A DNA stretch of 64,000 nt from CAVXFS01 sp963761115 (GTDB lineage: Bacteria > Pseudomonadota > Gammaproteobacteria > Burkholderiales > Gallionellaceae), in contig CAVXFS010000005.1 in NCBI GenBank assembly GCA_963761115.1, forward strand, positions 186,001 to 250,000. The letters are read 5' to 3'. The notes beneath the pieces are model-generated. The model saw nothing but the letters and a program-made list of their open reading frames with translations. It was not told the DNA's origin and ran no database searches. The translations under genes were made by a program, and so were the position numbers. Positions 59,419 through 64,000 of the stretch are shown here, piece after piece. Position 1 is the stretch's first letter, and each line of letters starts with the position of its first letter.

Positions 59419-60450
59419 TCAATGACCATGAATTCCAGCTTCGTACCATCCTTTGCTGTGAGTCACCAGATACACTACTGACAACATTACCGGCACTTCG
59501 ATCAACACGCCAACCACGGTAGCCAGCGCCGCGCCGGATTCGAATCCGAACAGACTGATGGCGGTAGCCACCGCCAGCTCGAAAAAATTAGATGCGCCGA
59601 TCAGTGCCGAAGGTCCTGCCACACAATACGCGACGCCGAGTCGTCGGTTCAGCCAGTAGGCGAAACCTGAGGTGAAATACACCTGAATGGTGATCGGCAC
59701 GGCCAGCATGGCAATGATCAGCGGCTGCCCGACGATGGCCTTGCCCTGGAAGGCAAATAGCAATACCAGCGTGAGCAACAGAGCGGACAGCGAGAACGGA
59801 TGCAGTCTTGCCAGGGCGCGTTCAAGCGCCTCATTGCCGCGTGCCAACAGCATCTTGCGCCACACTTGCGCCAGCAGCACTGGCACCACTATATACAACA
59901 CCACCGATACCAGCAGCGTATCCCACGGCACCACAATAGCGGACAGTCCCAGCAGCAAAGCTACCAGCGGCGCAAAGGCCAACACCATGATGGTGTCGTT
60001 GAGTGCGACCTGGCTCAGGGTGAACAGCGGTTCGCCATTTACCAGACGGCTCCATACGAACACCATTGCGGTGCAAGGTGCGGCGGCCAGCAACACCAGG
60101 CCGGCAATGTAACTGTCTATCTGCTGTGCGGGAAGATAGGGAGAAAACAGGTGGCGGATGAACAGCCAGCCGAGCAATGCCATCGAGAACGGTTTGACCG
60201 CCCAGTTGATGAACAGGGTCACGCCGATGCCGCGCCAATGCTGGCGTACCTGGTACAGCGCACCGAAATCGATGCGCAACAGCATGGGGATGATCATCAC
60301 CCAGATCAACAGGCCGACCGGCAAGTTTACCTGCGCCACCTGCAGACCACCCAGCAACTGAAATGGAGCGGGGAAGAATTGTCCCGACGCCACGCCGATG
60401 ACGATGCACAGCAAAACCCAGAGCGTGAGCCAGCGTTCGAAGATACCCAT
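59419..60450 (-). CDS. acr3: Arsenite efflux permease, Acr3 type
   Basis: A 343-residue, about ten-helix arsenite efflux pump of the Acr3/BASS superfamily. It begins GIFERWLTLWVLLCIVIGVA, with the family segments LPVGLLIWVMIIPMLLRIDF and LAAAPCTAMVFVWSRLVNGE, whose cysteine corresponds to the essential Acr3 cysteine, and later ALIGASNFFELAVATAISLF. It exports As(III) driven by the proton gradient. It begins 2 bases after arsC in the arsR-arsC-acr3 operon. Confidence 0.93.
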   Translation of the reverse strand: MGIFERWLTLWVLLCIVIGVASGQFFPAPFQLLGGLQVAQVNLPVGLLIWVMIIPMLLRIDFGALYQVRQHWRGIGVTLFINWAVKPFSMALLGWLFIRHLFSPYLPAQQIDSYIAGLVLLAAAPCTAMVFVWSRLVNGEPLFTLSQVALNDTIMVLAFAPLVALLLGLSAIVVPWDTLLVSVVLYIVVPVLLAQVWRKMLLARGNEALERALARLHPFSLSALLLTLVLLFAFQGKAIVGQPLIIAMLAVPITIQVYFTSGFAYWLNRRLGVAYCVAGPSALIGASNFFELAVATAISLFGFESGAALATVVGVLIEVPVMLSVVYLVTHSKGWYEAGIHGH

Positions 60451-60452
60451 GA

Positions 60453-60950
60453 TCAGACCTCGCCGATTTCCTGTAATTTTTGTTTCAGGCTCAATGCGTC
60501 GAGCTTGGCGATCGGCAGGCTGACGAACAACTGGAGGCGCGTGGATAATTGCTGCGCCACCTGCTCGAACAGTTTGTCCTGCTCTGCTTCACTGCCTTTG
60601 CAGGCGGCGGGATCGGGTACGCCCCAGTGAGCGGTTACCGGCTGGCCTGGCCATATCGGGCAGATCTCGCCTGCGGCGTTATCGCAAACAGTGAACACGA
60701 AATCAAGGTGGGGCGCGCCGGGTGCGGCAAATTCGTCCCAGCTCTTGCTGCGCAGGCCATCAATTGGCAATTTCATACGCTGTAACAGGCGGATCGAACC
60801 AGGATTCACCACGCCGTTGGGATGGCTGCCCGCACTGAAAGCTCGGAAGCGCCCTTTGCCAAGGCGATTCAGCATGACCTCGGCCAGGATGCTGCGCGCT
60901 GAATTGCCGGTACAAAGGAACAGCACGTTATAGATTTTTTCAGCCTGCAT
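60453..60950 (-). CDS. arsC: Arsenate reductase, low-molecular-weight phosphatase type (ArsC)
   Basis: A 165-residue reductase of As(V) to As(III). The phosphatase P-loop is C13-TGNSA-R19 in VLFLCTGNSARSILAE. A second cysteine follows in FVFTVCDNAAGEICPIWPGQ, the region of the resolving cysteines of thioredoxin-linked ArsC. The ATG at 60950 has GGAGAA just upstream. It lies 11 bases after arsR and feeds As(III) to Acr3. Confidence 0.93.
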   Translation of the reverse strand: MQAEKIYNVLFLCTGNSARSILAEVMLNRLGKGRFRAFSAGSHPNGVVNPGSIRLLQRMKLPIDGLRSKSWDEFAAPGAPHLDFVFTVCDNAAGEICPIWPGQPVTAHWGVPDPAACKGSEAEQDKLFEQVAQQLSTRLQLFVSLPIAKLDALSLKQKLQEIGEV

Positions 60951-60961
60951 ACATTCTCCAG

Positions 60962-61282
60962 TCATTGACAAGATTTGCGCGGTGCGCATTGCGATGCATC
61001 TCCCGCGCAGCAGTGCTCGGTCAGGTATGCGATCAGCTGATCCATCTCGGCATAATTGGCGGTATAGATCACATAGCGCCCGGCGCTGCGCGATTTGACC
61101 AGTCCGGCATGCGCCAGCCCCTTGAGGTGGAATGACAGCGTGGCGGGCGGGACGCCCAGCTTCTCGCCGAGCGCGCCAGCGGCCAGTCCTTCCCTGCCGG
61201 CCTGTACCAGCAACCGGAAGATCGCCAGGCGAGACTCCTGTGCCAGCGCCCCCAGTGCACCCACCGCAACCTTGATATTCAT
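60962..61282 (-). CDS. arsR: ArsR-family arsenic-responsive repressor
   Basis: A 106-residue winged-helix repressor. The DNA-binding part has LAQESRLAIFRLLVQAGREG and GVPPATLSFHLKGLAHAGLV. The classic ELCVCDL metal site of plasmid ArsR is absent. Instead C91-C92, C99 and C105 lie at the C-terminus, resembling the C-terminal arsenite site of the Acidithiobacillus ferrooxidans type. ATG at 61282 is chosen; a TTG 33 bases upstream is unlikely because it lies in the operator. First gene of the operon. Confidence 0.92.
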   Translation of the reverse strand: MNIKVAVGALGALAQESRLAIFRLLVQAGREGLAAGALGEKLGVPPATLSFHLKGLAHAGLVKSRSAGRYVIYTANYAEMDQLIAYLTEHCCAGDASQCAPRKSCQ

Positions 61283-61305
61283 GCCGGCGCCCTGTCTATA
61301 TTTCG

Positions 61306-61343
61306 ATATTTCCAATAATATGGAAATATTGCCTGCTGCACAA
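61306..61343 (-). promoter_or_regulatory. arsR promoter with overlapping ArsR operator
   Basis: On the minus strand TTGTGC (61343-61338) and TATTAT (61320-61315) form a promoter with a 17-base spacer. The -10 is exactly the centre of a perfect palindrome: ATATTTCCA on one side and TGGAAATAT on the other. A repressor bound there would cover the -10, fitting autoregulation by ArsR and release by As(III). Confidence 0.8.
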
Positions 61344-61716
61344 GTTTCATATTCGGGTGATTGTCGGCTGGCAGGACAATGTCAGCATAAGGGCAGATTG
61401 TTACCGGGATATTTCACTTGCCTGCCTTTTTCATCCCCTATGCAGTGTTCACTCTTGACTTTCAAGGCAAGCGCTTTCCCCTGTCCCGTACCGAATAGTA
61501 ATAACTATTGCATGTCAAGATGATACGGGACTTGGCATATTGCCATTCATGTTGGACAATGCTCTTTTGCGCGCCGTCCCACAGTGACCATCCCAGGCTT
61601 ACACGGGGTTGGTGTCGATATGAATTGAACTGCTACCACGGGCTCGCCAGACGTACGCATCTGCGATCCTTGCCAGCATACATATTCATGTGTTGTGGCA
61701 TTCGAATTGAAATTAA
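61344..61716. other. Intergenic region between the ars operon and the next gene
   Basis: About 370 bases without a recognisable gene, repeat or terminator on either strand. It should contain the promoter of the gene at 61729; no well-spaced pair is evident. Open frames here lack initiation signals. Confidence 0.5.
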
Positions 61717-61728
61717 TGGAGGAAGTGC

Positions 61729-62220
61729 ATGCTTGAAACCCTGACTATTATTACGCTCTGCGTGTTGGCACTGATCTTTTTCCGGCCGGGCAAGACCGAG
61801 CCATTGAACAACCCGCTGGCGATTAATCGAGTCGGGCGCTTCAATGCCGTGTTGGCACCCATGCTCAACCTGTCGCAGCCGTTGCTTGAGAACATTTCGC
61901 GGAATCTCGGCGAGCAGGACCGGCAAGGCGACAACAGCAAGTCGCTGTATTTTGCAGTAAGCGATAAGGAAGTCAAAGCCCACGGCGCCAAGGTTTACCT
62001 GTTGGCCGCGACGCTGCGCGATGGCGTGCTGTATTTCCAGGCAACGGCACCGCAGGAAAAGGAGAGCGATCTGGATACCATTCGCGTTTTTTCCGAAGCG
62101 GAAATGTTCAAGCATCCTGAAACCAGGCCCCATTCCGAATCTGCTGACACAGCCCTGGCCAACGCAATTCAGGCGGCTGCCGATCAACGCGGCGTATCTC
62201 TGACACCGATTACGCAGTAA
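61729..62220 (+). CDS. Membrane-anchored protein of unknown function
   Basis: A 163-residue protein. One hydrophobic helix at residues 3-17 (ETLTIITLCVLALIFF) acts as signal anchor, followed by a soluble domain: FNAVLAPMLNLSQPLLENIS, YFAVSDKEVKAHGAKVYLLA and LYFQATAPQEKES. GGAGGAAG lies 4 bases before the ATG, a strong site that supports it being real. It reads toward relA with 256 bases between. I do not recognise the family. Confidence 0.75.
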   Translation: MLETLTIITLCVLALIFFRPGKTEPLNNPLAINRVGRFNAVLAPMLNLSQPLLENISRNLGEQDRQGDNSKSLYFAVSDKEVKAHGAKVYLLAATLRDGVLYFQATAPQEKESDLDTIRVFSEAEMFKHPETRPHSESADTALANAIQAAADQRGVSLTPITQ

Positions 62221-62476
62221 ACCCGACTGACTAAAACAGCATGTGCTGAACGCATGGAAGCGCATGGCTCGTGCTTGATGCTGTTTGCAAGCGCGTCACA
62301 TCCTGAGACTCTGGTGTGGTGCAGGGGGAAGTCCGGAATGAACATGGTTTATACCTGTAAAGCGCCCCGATCTTTCCGGTTTCCACTGCATCCTCTATCC
62401 TGACCATGACACCGTTCAGGTGCCCAAAATAATTTCCAGATTTGCTTGAGAATGTTTGCGGCGTTATTAAGGACAC

Positions 62477-64000
62477 ATGGTATCTGTACAGCACAAATTA
62501 ATTTCCCTGACAGACAAGGATTGCCTGGACTGCTCTTCCTGGCTGTCCGCCCTGAAAGAAGCATTTCCTGCAGCGGAACTTGAAACGCTGCGCCAGGCTT
62601 GTGAACTTGCCCAACCTCTGTATGCCGGTCGATTCGAGTTGACCGGCGTGCCGCTGATGCAGCATGCGCTGGGGGCTTCGTCGATATTGATCGGCATGGC
62701 CATGGATGCCGAAACGATCGCTGCTGCGGTGTTGCATGCGGTGCCGGAATTCATGGATGACTGGGCGAACAACCTGGAAGAGTTGTTCGGCGCCAACGTC
62801 AGCAACCTGGTCGAAGGAGTTTCGCGCATGGAGCAGATCCAGCAATTCGGCGAGACCGGCAGCCCGCAAGGGCAGGGCAAGAAGCGCGGAGGCCATGCGC
62901 AGCAGATCGAGGGCTTGAGAAAGATGCTGCTGGCGATGGCAGAAGACATCCGCGTGGTGTTCATCAAGCTGGCCGACCGCGTGCAGACTTTGCGCAGCCT
63001 GTCTGGTGCAAGCACGGAACAGCAGCAGTCGATCGCGCACGAGACCGCCAGCATCTTTGCACCGCTGGCGAACCGCCTCGGCGTATGGCAGATCAAATGG
63101 GAATTGGAAGATCTCTCCTTGCGTTACCTCGAGCCGGAGCTTTACAAGAAAGTCGCCGGCCTGCTGGACGAACGAAGGGTCGACCGTGAGCGATACATCA
63201 CGGATATCGTGTCACAATTGAGCCACGTGCTGGATAAGGCCGGCATCAAGGCTGAAGTGAGCGGCCGGCCCAAACACATCTACAGCATCATCAACAAGAT
63301 GAAGCGCAAGCAGATGGATTTCGGCGAACTCTACGATGTCCGAGCCTTGCGCATCCTGGTCGACGACATCAGCGAATGCTATGCCGCACTGGGCATGGTG
63401 CACGAATTGTGGCTGCCGATACAGAGCGAATACGACGATTACATCGCCCACCCCAAGAGCAACAATTACCAATCGCTGCATACCGCGGTGATCGGCCCGC
63501 GCGGCCTGCCGCTCGAGGTGCAGATACGCACCCATGAAATGCATCGGCATTCGGAACTCGGCGTCGCCGCACACTGGCGCTACAAGGAAGGCGGAAAGGC
63601 GGACAGCGGGCTGGAGAGAAAGATCGCCTGGTTGCGGCAGGTGCTGGAATGGAAGGACGAGGTCGCCGACGAGGGCGACCTGCTGGAGCAATTCAAGGAC
63701 GAGCCAGTTCGATGACCGGGTATACGTGCTCACGCCGCAGGGCAAGGTGGTCGATCTGCCCAGGAATGCGACCCCGATGGATTTCGCCTATGCCCTGCAC
63801 ACCGATCTGGGACATCGCACGCGCGGCGCCAAGGTGGACGGCAGCATCGTGCCGCTCAATTACAAGCTGCAGAACGGACAACGCGTGGAGATACTCACCG
63901 CCAAGCAAGGCGGGCCCAGCCGCGACTGGATCAACCCGGCACTCGGCTATCTGCAAAGTCCGCGCGCCCGCGCCAAGGTGCGCAACTGGTTCAGGCAACA
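62477..64000 (+). CDS. relA: (p)ppGpp synthetase RelA, one frameshift, 3' end outside window
   Basis: The ribosome-bound alarmone synthetase. The N-terminal pseudo-hydrolase domain has H87-A88 where active hydrolases have His-Asp, so it should not degrade ppGpp. The synthetase domain has GRPKHIYSIINKMKRKQMDF and the E318-Y-D-D321 (EXDD) motif that marks RelA as opposed to SpoT. A single extra C near 63709 (expected Lys-Asp-Glu-Gln-Phe-Asp-Asp-Arg) shifts the frame; the TGS domain then follows (VYVLTPQGKVVDLPRNATP, DFAYALHTDLGHRTRGAKVD) to the window end. AAGGA precedes the ATG. The helical, zinc-finger and ACT parts lie outside. Confidence 0.93.

Noticed and set aside
61508..61744. 78-codon plus-strand open frame overlapping the start of the 61729 gene
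   Set aside because: No initiation signal; the composition is Cys/His/Arg-rich and unlike a protein, and the downstream ATG has a strong ribosome-binding site in another frame.
62477..64000. SpoT (bifunctional alarmone synthetase/hydrolase)
   Set aside because: The hydrolase His-Asp motif is His-Ala and the synthetase loop carries EYDD (EXDD), both marks of RelA.

Overview
The window is chromosomal DNA from a betaproteobacterium. The evidence is the gene order mlaFEDCB - ABC-2 exporter - bolA - murA - hisGD, then tRNA(Tyr-Gly-Thr)-tuf-tRNA(Trp)-secE-nusG-rplKAJL-rpoBC-rpsLG-fusA-tuf-rpsJ and the complete S10/spc/alpha ribosomal clusters, together with a short-form HisG and moderately high GC. 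The style of the accessory genes suggests Nitrosomonadales, perhaps Gallionellaceae, but that placement is inference. No phage, IS, integrase or CRISPR array was seen. Layout: 1-5181 (minus) is a pilus/type II secretion-like block of secretin lipoprotein, assembly ATPase, inner-membrane platform protein and an unrecognised partial gene. 5497-8568 (plus) is a FecR-domain protein, an OmpA-domain protein and a CHASE2/HD-GYP membrane phosphodiesterase, which look like one envelope-to-cyclic-di-GMP signalling unit. 8735-11760 is the mlaFEDCB phospholipid-transport operon, followed by an ABC-2 exporter pair, a BolA-family gene, murA, hisG and a badly disrupted hisD. 17195-35346 is the tRNA/tuf/secE-nusG/L11-L12/RNA polymerase/str region. 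35547-49420 holds the S10, spc and alpha operons in canonical order, including rpmD and rpmJ. 49636-53130 is an accessory island with a periplasmic parvulin-type isomerase and two exported FGE-fold proteins. 53485-58699 holds hflX, apaH (opposed), rplU-rpmA-obgE and proB. 58697-58956 is a 46/47-bp tandem repeat. 59419-61282 (minus) is an arsR-arsC-acr3 arsenic operon with a readable operator. 61729-64000 holds a small anchored protein and the 5' part of relA. How the genes work together: most of the window is the translation and transcription machinery, with stringent-type promoters (a -10 box followed by a GC-rich discriminator) in front of the tRNA, str, S10, spc and L21 units; relA, which makes the alarmone that acts on such promoters, lies in the same window. 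Two features stand out. First, eight structured intergenic elements built from 7-bp units, in three unrelated sequence families with the same mirrored-arm architecture, sit directly after stop codons. Second, many single-base frameshifts break essential genes (murA, hisG, hisD, rplA, rplL, rpoB, rpoC, fusA, relA). They lie between about 14.5 and 33 kb and again near 63.7 kb, and are best explained as sequence errors; hisD is the extreme case with about a dozen.
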